Assembly: GCA_052161625.1 (NCBI GenBank) | Contig: CP197412.1 | From: JBKCUI01 sp052161625 | Lineage (GTDB): Bacteria > Planctomycetota > Planctomycetia > Pirellulales > Pirellulaceae | Direction: 5' to 3' (one strand) | Length of the DNA: 64,000 nucleotides | Part shown: positions 43,545-52,325 of the stretch, in pieces | How positions within the stretch are numbered: position 1 is the stretch's first letter | How the letters are laid out: every line of letters starts with the position of its first letter | Translations under genes and position numbers: made by a program | Notes under the pieces: generated by a model | Told to the model about the DNA's origin: nothing | The model's database searches: none | What the model saw: only the letters and a program-made list of their open reading frames with translations

Positions 43545-44507
43545 TTATTGTCCCAGCACGTACGCGAAGATGAGTGGTGCGACGATGCACGCGTCGCTGT
43601 GGATCATATACTTGGGCGCTTCCACCGTCAGTTTATTCCAAGTGATTTTTTCATTGGGGACCGCTCCGGAGTATCCGCCGTAGCTGGTTTCGGCATCGCT
43701 GATTTGGCAGAAGTACGCCCAGCGATTGACATCCTCTTCGAGGTCTTGGATAAGCAAAGGGACGGCGCAAATGGCAAAGTCTCCTGCAATTCCTCCTCCG
43801 ATTTGAAAAAATCCTACTTTGCGATTCTTCGCAATGCCACGGTACCATTCGACCAGGTGCTGCATCTGTTCTGTGCCGCTTTTGAGAGCATGATGCGACT
43901 TGACCGTGCCATCCATGACTCGGGCGGCGAACATGTTACCGAGCGTGCTGTCTTCGATCCCTGGAGAGAAGACGGGGATCCCCATTTCTTTGGCCGCCAT
44001 CATCCACGAGTTTTCGACGGGGATCTGGTAATGCTGCTTGAGATCCGCCTCATCGAGGATTTTGAACATGTACTCATAGGGAAAGTAGCTTTCCCCTTTT
44101 TCCGAAGCATCTTTCCAATACTTGACCAATCGGCTTTGCATATGCTTCATGACCGTTTCCGGGATGCAGGTATCCGTCACACGGTTGTAGCCGGACTGCA
44201 GCAAAGCCAATTCATCTTGAGCGGTGAGGGCTCGCCAGTTTTCGATGACTTTGTATTCATTGTGAGCGAAGAGATTGAAGAGATCTTCTTCCAGGTTTGC
44301 TGCCGTGCATGACACTGCGTGGACCTTTCCCGCCCGTATCATTTCCGCGAGCGAGACCCCCAGTTCTGCGGTGCTCATGGCTCCTGCCAAGGAGACCATC
44401 ATTGCCCCGTTTTGCTCCATGAATTGACGGTAGCCCTTCGCAGCAGCAAGCGTTTCGCGTGCATTGAAGTGCCGGTAGTGTTTTTCCATGAAGGCGGAAA
44501 TATTCAT
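43545..44507 (-). CDS. Deoxyhypusine synthase-like protein
   Basis: A 320-aa protein of the deoxyhypusine synthase family, with the family's MMVSLAGAMSTAELGVSLAE, HAVSCTAANLEEDLFNL, FFQIGGGIAGDFAICAVPLL (NAD/spermidine region) and ITWNKL, holding the Lys that in eukaryotic enzymes forms the enzyme-butylamine intermediate. Eukaryotic and archaeal enzymes modify eIF5A/aIF5A; bacteria lack that substrate, so the role may be homospermidine or other polyamine synthesis, or modification of an unknown partner. It lies between dnaN and the pseudokinase with short gaps. Confidence 0.85.
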   Translation of the reverse strand: MNISAFMEKHYRHFNARETLAAAKGYRQFMEQNGAMMVSLAGAMSTAELGVSLAEMIRAGKVHAVSCTAANLEEDLFNLFAHNEYKVIENWRALTAQDELALLQSGYNRVTDTCIPETVMKHMQSRLVKYWKDASEKGESYFPYEYMFKILDEADLKQHYQIPVENSWMMAAKEMGIPVFSPGIEDSTLGNMFAARVMDGTVKSHHALKSGTEQMQHLVEWYRGIAKNRKVGFFQIGGGIAGDFAICAVPLLIQDLEEDVNRWAYFCQISDAETSYGGYSGAVPNEKITWNKLTVEAPKYMIHSDACIVAPLIFAYVLGQ

Positions 44508-44542
44508 CGCTATAGATCCTCGTCTTTCGAAGTCAAAGTGTT

Positions 44543-45655
44543 TTATTGTCGGGCCATCGGCATCACGACATAGGTGTACCCATCGTCGGTCGAGAACAAT
44601 GCTGGTTCAGCATTGCTGCGAACCTCGAGTGCAAACGGTTTGTCCGGATCCAGCACTTTGAAGAAATCCATCACATAGCGGTAGTCCATCGTGATATTGA
44701 TCGTTTCGCCATCGTAAGCGATCGGAATCTCGATTCGGGATTGTCCGATATCGGCAGCCCTTGCCGCAACGACCAATGTGCCGTTGCCGAAGGTAAAGTC
44801 GACGCCCCGCGATTCGGTGTCAGCCACAATCGAAGCTTGACGAATCGCAGTGAAGAAAGGCCCCGCCAATCCATCGATCCTCGTGCGGCCTTCGCGGCTC
44901 GGCATGACTTGTTTCCAGTTCGGATAACGTCCTTCCACAAGTCGCGAGAAAATGGTGCAACGATTGGTTCGGATGAGAATGTCGTTAGCGCGGGCAGCGA
45001 TGCAGACTAGATCGTCCCCATCCGAGATGGATCGTTCCATCAGCTGCAACGTCTTCGTTGGAACGATCGTCGAGTTTCCACTATTTTTGAAGCCGCCGAT
45101 TGCGACACCTTTGCCGTGCATGCAGGCCAGTCGGCGTCCATCGGTTGCAACCGTCGTGATTTGGTCGTCCTCCATCTCAAAGAGAACGCCTCCGAGTTGA
45201 TATCGGGTACTTTCGACGTCGGTCGCAAACACCGTCCGTTTCACCAACTCCTTAAAGAGTCTAGCGGGGACTTCGTAGTACGAGGATTCCTGAAAGGATG
45301 TAACGCTCGGGAACTCATCTGGATTGATTTTGGGGAGATGGAATTCCGAGTGGTCGCCTCGGATATCGAGAGAGCTTTCGGTGAGTTCGATGGTCAATAC
45401 TTCGTCGCTGCACTCTCGAAGGATATTGCCAACTCGTTGGAGAGGTAACAAAGCAACTCCGGGAACCGCGATCTCGACGTCGTCCATTTCCAGACGAATA
45501 CCTGCTTCGGAGTCGGTCGCCATCAGCACGGCCTTCTCGCCGCGCGCGTCCAATTTGACGTTAATCAAAATCTCTTTGGGGGAGCGAATGGGGGCCACGG
45601 CCGCCGCGATCTGGTAGGCGCTTTGGAATTTCTCTCGGTTGCAAACGATCTTCAT
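44543..45655 (-). CDS. dnaN: DNA polymerase III beta subunit (sliding clamp)
   Basis: A 370-aa protein with three clamp domains and the usual ends (MKIVCNREKFQSAYQIAAAV and YTYVVMPMARQ). Internal family motifs include FKELVKRTVFATDVESTRYQ, LFEMEDDQITTVATDGRRLA and YVMDFFKVLDPDKPFALEV. It forms the processivity ring for the replicative polymerase. It is not beside dnaA, recF or gyrB here, which fits the scattered replication genes of planctomycetes. Confidence 0.95.
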   Translation of the reverse strand: MKIVCNREKFQSAYQIAAAVAPIRSPKEILINVKLDARGEKAVLMATDSEAGIRLEMDDVEIAVPGVALLPLQRVGNILRECSDEVLTIELTESSLDIRGDHSEFHLPKINPDEFPSVTSFQESSYYEVPARLFKELVKRTVFATDVESTRYQLGGVLFEMEDDQITTVATDGRRLACMHGKGVAIGGFKNSGNSTIVPTKTLQLMERSISDGDDLVCIAARANDILIRTNRCTIFSRLVEGRYPNWKQVMPSREGRTRIDGLAGPFFTAIRQASIVADTESRGVDFTFGNGTLVVAARAADIGQSRIEIPIAYDGETINITMDYRYVMDFFKVLDPDKPFALEVRSNAEPALFSTDDGYTYVVMPMARQ

Positions 45656-45766
45656 GGCAATTCCTACCCAAAGAGGGAAATCGGGGCGCTAAACCAGCGC
45701 TCCGGGGAACGGACGTTGTACCAGAAAACCTACGATTTTGAAGTACAGTTCGACACTGGAGCCGGG

Positions 45767-46327
45767 TTAGGAGACTGGTACATTCCCGATCTTGAACACC
45801 GTCTCCACGCGCTGAAAACCTATGGATTCGTAGAGTCGAATCGCGGCGAAGTTGTGAATGGTGACCTCGAGCTGCACATTGCGGCAACCGACATCGCGGA
45901 ATCCTAACAAGTTGCGGCGGATAAGCTCACGGCCTATGCCTAGACCGCGATACGCGGGAAGTACACCGATGTTTTGAATCGCTCCTAGATCGGCGCTCAC
46001 TCGCAACCCCTGAATCGTACCCAATGCGATACCAAATCGATCTTGCTCGTTCCGTTGGACAGCGAGCCAGGTCGACTCGGGGACAAAGTTATCGCGGCGG
46101 GCAATGTCACGCATCAACTGTTTGCATCCCTCGCGATCGCCCAAGCAGGGAAAGACGTTCACGTCCATCTCGCGGCGGAAGCTTTCCCATTTTGCCAACC
46201 CATGGTGGGCAACAAGCCGTTCGTCCCAACCCAGATAGTCGATTGATGCGCGAGGTCTTTCCTCAGGCATCGGAGTCTCTCGAAGATCGAAGTGCATTCG
46301 ATAACGCTTGAAATAAACAACTGGCAT
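45767..46327 (-). CDS. GNAT family N-acetyltransferase
   Basis: A 186-aa protein with a GNAT core: IQNIGVLPAYRGLGIGRELI is the acetyl-CoA pyrophosphate-binding motif A (R/Q-x-x-G-x-G/A), followed by VQLEVTIHNFAAIRLYESIG and FQRVETVF (motif B). The N-terminal 60 residues are non-GNAT-like and may be substrate-specific. Substrate unknown. It precedes dnaN by 111 bp, so it probably has its own regulation. Confidence 0.85.
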   Translation of the reverse strand: MPVVYFKRYRMHFDLRETPMPEERPRASIDYLGWDERLVAHHGLAKWESFRREMDVNVFPCLGDREGCKQLMRDIARRDNFVPESTWLAVQRNEQDRFGIALGTIQGLRVSADLGAIQNIGVLPAYRGLGIGRELIRRNLLGFRDVGCRNVQLEVTIHNFAAIRLYESIGFQRVETVFKIGNVPVS

Positions 46328-46366
46328 CGATCGGGGCCGCGAACACTTGATACGAATAAGGGAACG

Positions 46367-48157
46367 TTAGGCTGTGGCGACTCGTCCATCTGCTCTGGGG
46401 TCGCATGCCGCTCGCCAAGTCGATTGTCCGAACACTGTCGGCTTCCCGGACTCCGCCGACGCGAGGCGCTCGATCCCTTGCGCGACAGCGATCGACCCGG
46501 AGATCTTAACATCGTGTCCAAGCTTTTTCAGCGCTTCCAAGATCGAATTCTCGCCTCGCGTGTCCCTCTGGAATGATCCGCCCAGACTTCCTTCGCAACT
46601 GAGGACGTCGGGCTGCCATTGATGGTGGAGTCGAGATGCTGCGATTGCATCTCCCACATTCATTCCGAGATCCAGAACTCGGACCAAGTTCTGCAAAGTT
46701 GCGTTGATGATACGAGGGCCGCCGGCGGCTCCGCAGGTCAAACGTGGCTCCCCATTGGCGTCGAGCACCATGGTGGGGCTCATGCTCGAAAGGGGGCGTT
46801 TGCCCGGCTCGATCGCGTTGGCGGCCGATCCGATCAGTCCAAACGCATTGGGAACTCCGGGGGAGATGCTGAAGTCGTCCATCTCATCGTTGAGTACAAC
46901 GCCGGTCCCGGGAACGATCATCTTGTTGCCCCAGCCGGTATTGACGGTCGCTGTCATGGCTACCCAATTGCCCGATGCATCTGCCATCGTCATGTGCGTG
47001 GTGTGTTTCTTCCCGTCGTCTGCCTCTTTGCTCTTGGACGGTAGATGACCAGGCACCGCCGTAGCGCGATCGAGATGGATCTTCTTCGCCAGTTCATCGG
47101 TGTAAGAAGGTTCCGTTAAGAAGGCTGGGATCTCGACAAAATCGCTATCACCCAAGTAATACGCTCGATCTGCGAAGGCGAGCTTCATCGCCTCGGCCAG
47201 GACGTGATAAAAGGGAACGCTTCCCCTCTCGGCACTCAGCTCCTTGAGCGGGAAATGAGAAAGCATCTGGAGCATTTGCTGAATGTGGATTCCACCCGAG
47301 CTTGGGGGAGGGAATCCGATCACGGTATACCCGCGATAGGAGGTCTTGAGCGGGACTCGGTCCACCGCGCGATAGTCTGCGAAGTCTTTCTGGGTCAGTG
47401 CACCCCCTTGTTCTTTCAAGTGCTCGGCGCATCGCGATGCAAACTCGCCATGATAGAAGTAGTCCACTCCCTTTTTCGCGATTTGCTGCAATGTGTTGGC
47501 CAAGTCAGCTTGTACCCACCTTTCCCCTATTGCATACAAGCTGCCATCGGTTTTGAAGAGAGCCTCTCGGGAAGCTGCGAATCGCTTTAGGACGGATTCT
47601 TCATTTTTGATCGACCCATAGGTTGATCGGGACATGGGGTGTCCATCTCGGGCGGCGCGGATGGCGGGTTCGAACAAGTCTCCCCATGCGAGTTTGCCGA
47701 ATCGAACATGGGCCGAGTGGAGCGCAGCGATCATGCCGGGAACGCCGCATGCGAGCGGTCCGTCCTGGCTCAGCTTCACATCGGCGACTCCGTTGCGAAG
47801 AAACATATCGCGGTTCGCGGACGCTGGAGCTTTCTCCCTGCCATCGATGGCGTGGAGCGATCCATCTGCTAACCGGATCATCATCAAGCATCCGCCGCCA
47901 ATTCCTGAATTATGGCCATCCACCACGGACAAACAGACCGCTGCGGCGACCGCTGCATCGATCGCGTTTCCACCTCTTCGCATCATTTCGGCCGATGCCA
48001 AGGATGCAATAGGATGAACGGTCGCCGTCACATTGGATCCTTGGTCGACGCGCTGCAAAACACTTGATGGTGCGGTCTTCTCTTGTCCAAACGACCATGC
48101 TGGTGCGAGGGTTGCTACTGCCGCTGTGTTTCCCAGAAAGAATCGCCTTGAAATCAT
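46367..48157 (-). CDS. ggt: Gamma-glutamyltransferase
   Basis: A 596-aa proenzyme that transfers or hydrolyses gamma-glutamyl groups, for example of glutathione, in the periplasm. The N-terminus SRRFFLGNTAAVATLAPAWS is a Tat-like signal (twin Arg). Large-subunit motifs: MMRRGGNAIDAAVAAAVCLS and GPLACGVPGMIAALHSAHVR. The self-cleavage nucleophile is at KHTTHMTMADASG (Thr about 386). Later come PGTGVVLNDEMDDFS and KRPLSSMSPTMVLD, the small-subunit substrate site. It starts 21 bp after the pectate-lyase-like gene. Confidence 0.93.
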   Translation of the reverse strand: MISRRFFLGNTAAVATLAPAWSFGQEKTAPSSVLQRVDQGSNVTATVHPIASLASAEMMRRGGNAIDAAVAAAVCLSVVDGHNSGIGGGCLMMIRLADGSLHAIDGREKAPASANRDMFLRNGVADVKLSQDGPLACGVPGMIAALHSAHVRFGKLAWGDLFEPAIRAARDGHPMSRSTYGSIKNEESVLKRFAASREALFKTDGSLYAIGERWVQADLANTLQQIAKKGVDYFYHGEFASRCAEHLKEQGGALTQKDFADYRAVDRVPLKTSYRGYTVIGFPPPSSGGIHIQQMLQMLSHFPLKELSAERGSVPFYHVLAEAMKLAFADRAYYLGDSDFVEIPAFLTEPSYTDELAKKIHLDRATAVPGHLPSKSKEADDGKKHTTHMTMADASGNWVAMTATVNTGWGNKMIVPGTGVVLNDEMDDFSISPGVPNAFGLIGSAANAIEPGKRPLSSMSPTMVLDANGEPRLTCGAAGGPRIINATLQNLVRVLDLGMNVGDAIAASRLHHQWQPDVLSCEGSLGGSFQRDTRGENSILEALKKLGHDVKISGSIAVAQGIERLASAESGKPTVFGQSTWRAACDPRADGRVATA

Positions 48158-48178
48158 CGGATTGCCCTGTTTGACGTG

Positions 48179-49705
48179 TTATTTTGTATGCGCTGCGGCG
48201 CAGCTGAGTATGTGGAGATTGCGAAGGAAGGTTTCGGAGCGAATGACGCGGCCGTCATGGTCGTCGGCCTTTACGTAACGTAGCTTTCCGGTTTCCACCC
48301 AAGCTCCATGGGTGTTCATGCTATCGATCACTCGCCGAACTTCTTCCTGCGACGGTTTGGGATAGCGGTCCTGCCACTGACGAGGCTTCGCATCGGGGGG
48401 CTGGTTCCCACCCTCTCGCTCTTTCCATTTCTCGATCCGCCTTCCCAAGGAAGCCAAGCGGCTCGGAACACGAAAAGCATAATGAGTCGGGACATCGGAC
48501 GGATCGTAGGTGAGTTTGTAATCTCGCGTGAAATAAAGTGGCTTGCTTGTCTGAAGCTCGTAGAAGCGTGCCAGCTGCTGGTTTTCTTCCAAGCTGCTGA
48601 GGTAGGCCAAAGCTTTCTCGGCTGCATGCAGAAACTTGCGATCACCTGTCCGATCCAGTAGGTCGAGCAATTGTTCGATGGCCTGTTGCGACTCTCCTCC
48701 GCTGATGGCAGGAGGCTCAAATTTGCGAGCCCATACCGGTTCCATTTCCCAGTTGTATTGTTGTGCCCAAGCGGGCTGTGGCTCCGGCATCTGCGCTAAC
48801 AGGAGAAAGTCGGCACCGCGGAGCGCCGCGTCCCGAACGTCTTCTCGACCCGTCAAGTCATAGACCATCCACAGGGTGTCTAGCACCCGAACCAGTGCGT
48901 TGTCGTTCAATGTGTAGTAAACCCAATAATCCCCTCCTGGGTGTTGCCGTGGCCATTCTTTGGGAAACCGGGACGGAACAGTTGGATGCGCCTGAGTCGG
49001 GTCGGGTTTCTCGAAGCCTTGAGCCCAGGCCCCATTTGGGAACTGGTTCGCCAAAAGTCCTTGTAGAGCCGTTTCCAGCAATCCGTGGACTTGCGCGTCC
49101 TCCCCTTTCAGCGTGTGGTCTAGCAAAGCGAGGAAGCGGATGACCGATTGCGTTTGATCATCGTCGAGGCTGGACCAGTTCTTTGCCTTTTTGCGGATCG
49201 GACCATCGACACGATAAGCAAATTTGGATCGATCTTCTTTGCCGAGCAAGATATGGTTCTGCCATCCTCCGCTATGGAGTTGTCCTTTTCGGAGACAGTC
49301 AGCAACTTCCATGGTGGCTGCGAGTAGTTCCGGCTCGCCGGTGGCGCGATAGGCTTCGAGGTAGGCCATGCCGATGGCAGGAGTTCCAGGAGGTTGGACC
49401 CAAACGATATTGTCGCGAGCATCTCCCTCACCCTCGCGATAGCGTCCGTCGGCGCTAACTTGGTAGACATAACCCCCTTGGAGTGCGACATCCGTTCGAA
49501 AGAATCGCGTGGATTTTCGGATCGCTTCGAGAATCTCCGTAGGGGTGACTTCGGATCGAGTCTCTTGAGCGATCCCGATGGATCCGGCGAAATACATCGC
49601 CAGCAGGAGCGTTCTGGATAGAGGTCGAATCGCTGCGAGCCAGGACCCGTAGGTGTTCGGCGTAGTCTGGGATTCGACCTCGGTGCAAGGCATCGTTCTT
49701 TCCAC
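48179..49705 (-). CDS. Secreted pectate lyase-like (PL10-type) protein
   Basis: A 508-aa protein with a hydrophobic leader (ALSRTLLL-type, about residues 27-46, AMYFAGSIGIAQ) and an alpha/alpha-barrel pattern. Motifs GGWQNHILLGKEDRSKF, NQFPNGAWAQGFEKPDPTQA, YYTLNDNALVRVLDTLWMVY and SYPS-like C-terminal repeats fit the Pec_lyase family, which cleaves polygalacturonate by beta-elimination. The family is common in polysaccharide-degrading planctomycetes. Activity on pectin versus another uronic-acid polymer cannot be told. It starts 2 bp after uvrC, though the pairing seems unrelated in function. Confidence 0.7.
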   Translation of the reverse strand: MERTMPCTEVESQTTPNTYGSWLAAIRPLSRTLLLAMYFAGSIGIAQETRSEVTPTEILEAIRKSTRFFRTDVALQGGYVYQVSADGRYREGEGDARDNIVWVQPPGTPAIGMAYLEAYRATGEPELLAATMEVADCLRKGQLHSGGWQNHILLGKEDRSKFAYRVDGPIRKKAKNWSSLDDDQTQSVIRFLALLDHTLKGEDAQVHGLLETALQGLLANQFPNGAWAQGFEKPDPTQAHPTVPSRFPKEWPRQHPGGDYWVYYTLNDNALVRVLDTLWMVYDLTGREDVRDAALRGADFLLLAQMPEPQPAWAQQYNWEMEPVWARKFEPPAISGGESQQAIEQLLDLLDRTGDRKFLHAAEKALAYLSSLEENQQLARFYELQTSKPLYFTRDYKLTYDPSDVPTHYAFRVPSRLASLGRRIEKWKEREGGNQPPDAKPRQWQDRYPKPSQEEVRRVIDSMNTHGAWVETGKLRYVKADDHDGRVIRSETFLRNLHILSCAAAHTK

Positions 49706-49707
49706 GG

Positions 49708-51180
49708 CTAGGGTCCTTTAGGGCCAGGGCGAAACGTTTGTTCGAAGGTACTTTTTTGTCGCAGTATGTGGTGGTAATGTTGCGCGAATCGGTGGGCTTC
49801 ATCGCGGACGTATTGTAACAGTCGGAGAGCGAAGGATTCTCGGCCCAATCGAATAGGTTCGCTGTCACCCGGACGGTAGATCTCCTCATCCCGTTTCGCC
49901 AGCGAAATCATTGTGGGAGGCTCGATGTCTTGGTCGCGAAAGGCCGCCAAGGCAGCGTTGAGCTGTCCTTTGCCACCGTCGATCATCAGCAGGTCAGGGA
50001 ATGTGTCTTGCTCATCGCTCATGCGCCGGAATCGCCTGGAGATGACTTCGTGAATACTGCGAAAGTCATCGATTCCTGTGACGTCTTTAATCTTGTAGCG
50101 TCGGTAACCGGGCTTGAAGGGGAGTCCATCCAGGAATTGAACGAGTGACGCGACGGTATCCTCACCCCCCAGATGGGCGATATCGACTCCTTCGATCACG
50201 CGAGGCTCGCGCTCCATCTGCAGGACCCGTTGCAGTGCTCGCATACCCTTCTTGGGATCGACGTAGAAGACCTCGGGCTGTGCGTGGACATCGATATCGC
50301 CTCGATCTCCCAAGTTCTCCAGCAGTCGAATCTCGTCCCGCAAACGCGCCGCCTTTTCAAACTCGAGGGCTTTGGAGGCTTCCTGCATCTCGGCTCGCAT
50401 TTGTTTGAGGAGTTTTTCGCTCCCACCTTCGAGGAAGGTCTGCAACCGGCGAATGTCGCGTTTGTAATCCGCTTTGGAGATACGGCGATTGCAAGGGGCA
50501 GTGCATTGGTGGATCGATGCGAGCAAGCAGGGACGGAACCATTCCCAGCGAGGATCCCCTTCGTCGATGTCGAGCGAGCAGGTGCGGAATTTGAAGATCC
50601 GCTGCATCACTTGCAATGCACCGCGCAGTTGCCCCGCGCTGGTGAAGGGCCCGTAGAGTTTGGCACCTCGGTCCTTGGGTGTTCGGGTGACTTCGACTCG
50701 AGGAAAGTCCTCGTGGGTCGTGATCATGAGATAGGGAAAGGTCTTGTCGTCCTTGAGATCTTTGTTGTGCCGAGGCTGGATATCCTTGACCAGTCGATTC
50801 TCCGTCAGCAACGCATCGACTTCGCTGGCGCAGAGCATGAAGTCGATATCGGCAATCTCGTGAATCCATTCGGCGGTACGGATTTCTTCGGCGGCTGCTG
50901 CGTGGAAGTAGCTACTCGCGCGGGAGCGAAGATTCTTGGCCTTGCCGATGTAGATAACGATCCCGGAGGCATCCTTCATCAGGTAGACACCGGGGGATTG
51001 CGGAAACTCGCGAACTTTCTCGGCCGATCGGCGAAATCCGAGATTGTTACGGAGCAAGTCATCGACGCGTCGTCTTAATTCAGGCGTGTCCTCGGCGAGG
51101 TGCTCGTCCCGTTCGGGAGTGTTTGCATCCCATTCGATTTCGAGTTCTTCCAGCTCGTTGGTCGGTTCTCGTTCATCCAT
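49708..51180 (-). CDS. uvrC: Excinuclease UvrC, lacking the C-terminal HhH pair
   Basis: A 490-aa protein. GIY-YIG nuclease domain near 60-140 (SPGVYLMKDASGIVIYIGKA); four Cys (CSLDIDEGDPRWEWFRPC, then CTAPC) as in UvrC iron-sulphur clusters; UVR helix (EMQEASKALEFEKAARLRDE). The RNase H-like 5'-incision domain has EGVDIAHLGGEDTVAS, PDLLMIDGGKGQLN and VRDEAHRFAQ, keeping the catalytic Asp/Asp/His pattern. The protein then stops at FRPGPKGP, where E. coli UvrC (610 aa) continues with two helix-hairpin-helix motifs. The ATG at 51180 overlaps the upstream ftr end by 8 bp, suggesting coupling. Confidence 0.93.
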   Translation of the reverse strand: MDEREPTNELEELEIEWDANTPERDEHLAEDTPELRRRVDDLLRNNLGFRRSAEKVREFPQSPGVYLMKDASGIVIYIGKAKNLRSRASSYFHAAAAEEIRTAEWIHEIADIDFMLCASEVDALLTENRLVKDIQPRHNKDLKDDKTFPYLMITTHEDFPRVEVTRTPKDRGAKLYGPFTSAGQLRGALQVMQRIFKFRTCSLDIDEGDPRWEWFRPCLLASIHQCTAPCNRRISKADYKRDIRRLQTFLEGGSEKLLKQMRAEMQEASKALEFEKAARLRDEIRLLENLGDRGDIDVHAQPEVFYVDPKKGMRALQRVLQMEREPRVIEGVDIAHLGGEDTVASLVQFLDGLPFKPGYRRYKIKDVTGIDDFRSIHEVISRRFRRMSDEQDTFPDLLMIDGGKGQLNAALAAFRDQDIEPPTMISLAKRDEEIYRPGDSEPIRLGRESFALRLLQYVRDEAHRFAQHYHHILRQKSTFEQTFRPGPKGP

Positions 51181-52072
51181 GGAGGATTTGGTGTAGGTAA
51201 AAATGATGTTTGCCGAGTTTTCCGCCGTAATTCCCACCGGTGATTTTCTGAACACCGCACTGCACCCCGGCTTGGCACGCAGCGAGGATGCCTACTCGCA
51301 TCGCTTCGGCAACACCCGCTGGAGTAAGGCCATCGATCACCAATTCCAATGCAGCACTCGCCTCATTCGGGATGAGAGAGTCGGTCAATTCTCGCAAGGT
51401 CGGACAGAACGCATCGTTGGTGGAGGCGCCGAGCATTTTGTATTTCGAGCCAACTTTCGATCCGCTTCGCGCGACCCCTCCTGGAAATGGGGTGATGCAA
51501 TCCGGTATCTGCTTGATGGCTTGAACCGCTGCATCGCATGCGCGGAGGGCTCCGTGAATGGTTTCGGCCAGCACCAGGAAGTTTCCGCCTCCGACGGCGC
51601 TTTGTCGGGCAATCGTGTCTTGGCAAACGAATTCACCATCCATGACCGGGATTCGCCAATAGCGTTCGTTTCCGATCCGTTTTGAGATTTGAAATCCATC
51701 CCCGAAGTACCTTAGTTTGGACCCCATGGCGATCCGTTTCTCCCCCTGCATCGTTCCGAATACCGACGTGCTCGGGCAAGTGAGAACGCATTGACCCACA
51801 CGGCGGACAACTTGTTTTTCCAGTTCGTTTCCGGAGATGCTGAAGAGTAGGATCGAGACGCCGGGCCTACCATCGGGAGTCTCCGATTCGGAGACCGCTC
51901 CTTCGATTCCGGCCTCGACACCGCAACCGATCACACTGGTGGCAAAGCCAGTCATCGCTTCCGCAGCGCGCAGGGCCCAAGCCAATTCGGCAGCGGTGAT
52001 GACGATCCGCGTCGCCGTCATATCGAAAGCTTCGGCGAAGGTGTTTTCTATTTCGATTCCGTGAATCTTCAT
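51173..52072 (-). CDS. ftr: Formylmethanofuran:tetrahydromethanopterin formyltransferase
   Basis: A 299-aa protein of the Ftr family: EIENTFAEAFDMTATRIVIT, TGFATSVIGCGVEAGIE, FGDGFQISKRIGNERYWRIP and PFPGGVARSGSKVGSKYKML, with the C-terminal QCGVQKITGGNYGGKLGKHH. It moves a formyl group between methanofuran and (tetrahydro)methanopterin. In planctomycetes H4MPT genes occur for formaldehyde oxidation or detoxification in non-methanogens. The ATG at 52072 is chosen by family alignment; the open frame extends 26 codons further. It overlaps uvrC by 8 bp. Confidence 0.93.
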   Translation of the reverse strand: MKIHGIEIENTFAEAFDMTATRIVITAAELAWALRAAEAMTGFATSVIGCGVEAGIEGAVSESETPDGRPGVSILLFSISGNELEKQVVRRVGQCVLTCPSTSVFGTMQGEKRIAMGSKLRYFGDGFQISKRIGNERYWRIPVMDGEFVCQDTIARQSAVGGGNFLVLAETIHGALRACDAAVQAIKQIPDCITPFPGGVARSGSKVGSKYKMLGASTNDAFCPTLRELTDSLIPNEASAALELVIDGLTPAGVAEAMRVGILAACQAGVQCGVQKITGGNYGGKLGKHHFYLHQILHG

Positions 52073-52325
52073 TCCTGGCGATGAAACCTGCGGGGGATGA
52101 GTCTTGCGTGGCGAAGGGCAGGGAGTGGTGAGCATCATTCTACGTCCCACTATCGATCGAGCAGAAGCCTAAAGAAGGAGACTCTCTATTTATTGCTTCG
52201 GTTACTGGCGAACCCAGGGCGTTTTGAGGCATAATAGCGTCGCCCGATGGGCACGGATTTGGGGGGCTCTGTCAGCTTCCCCGCTCTCGCACGCTGAAAA
52301 CGCCTCAACTGGACTCGCCACTATC

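Noticed and set aside
44543..45655. dnaN as a marker of a replication origin
   Set aside because: No dnaA, recF, gyrB or DnaA-box cluster nearby, and planctomycete dnaN is often away from the origin.
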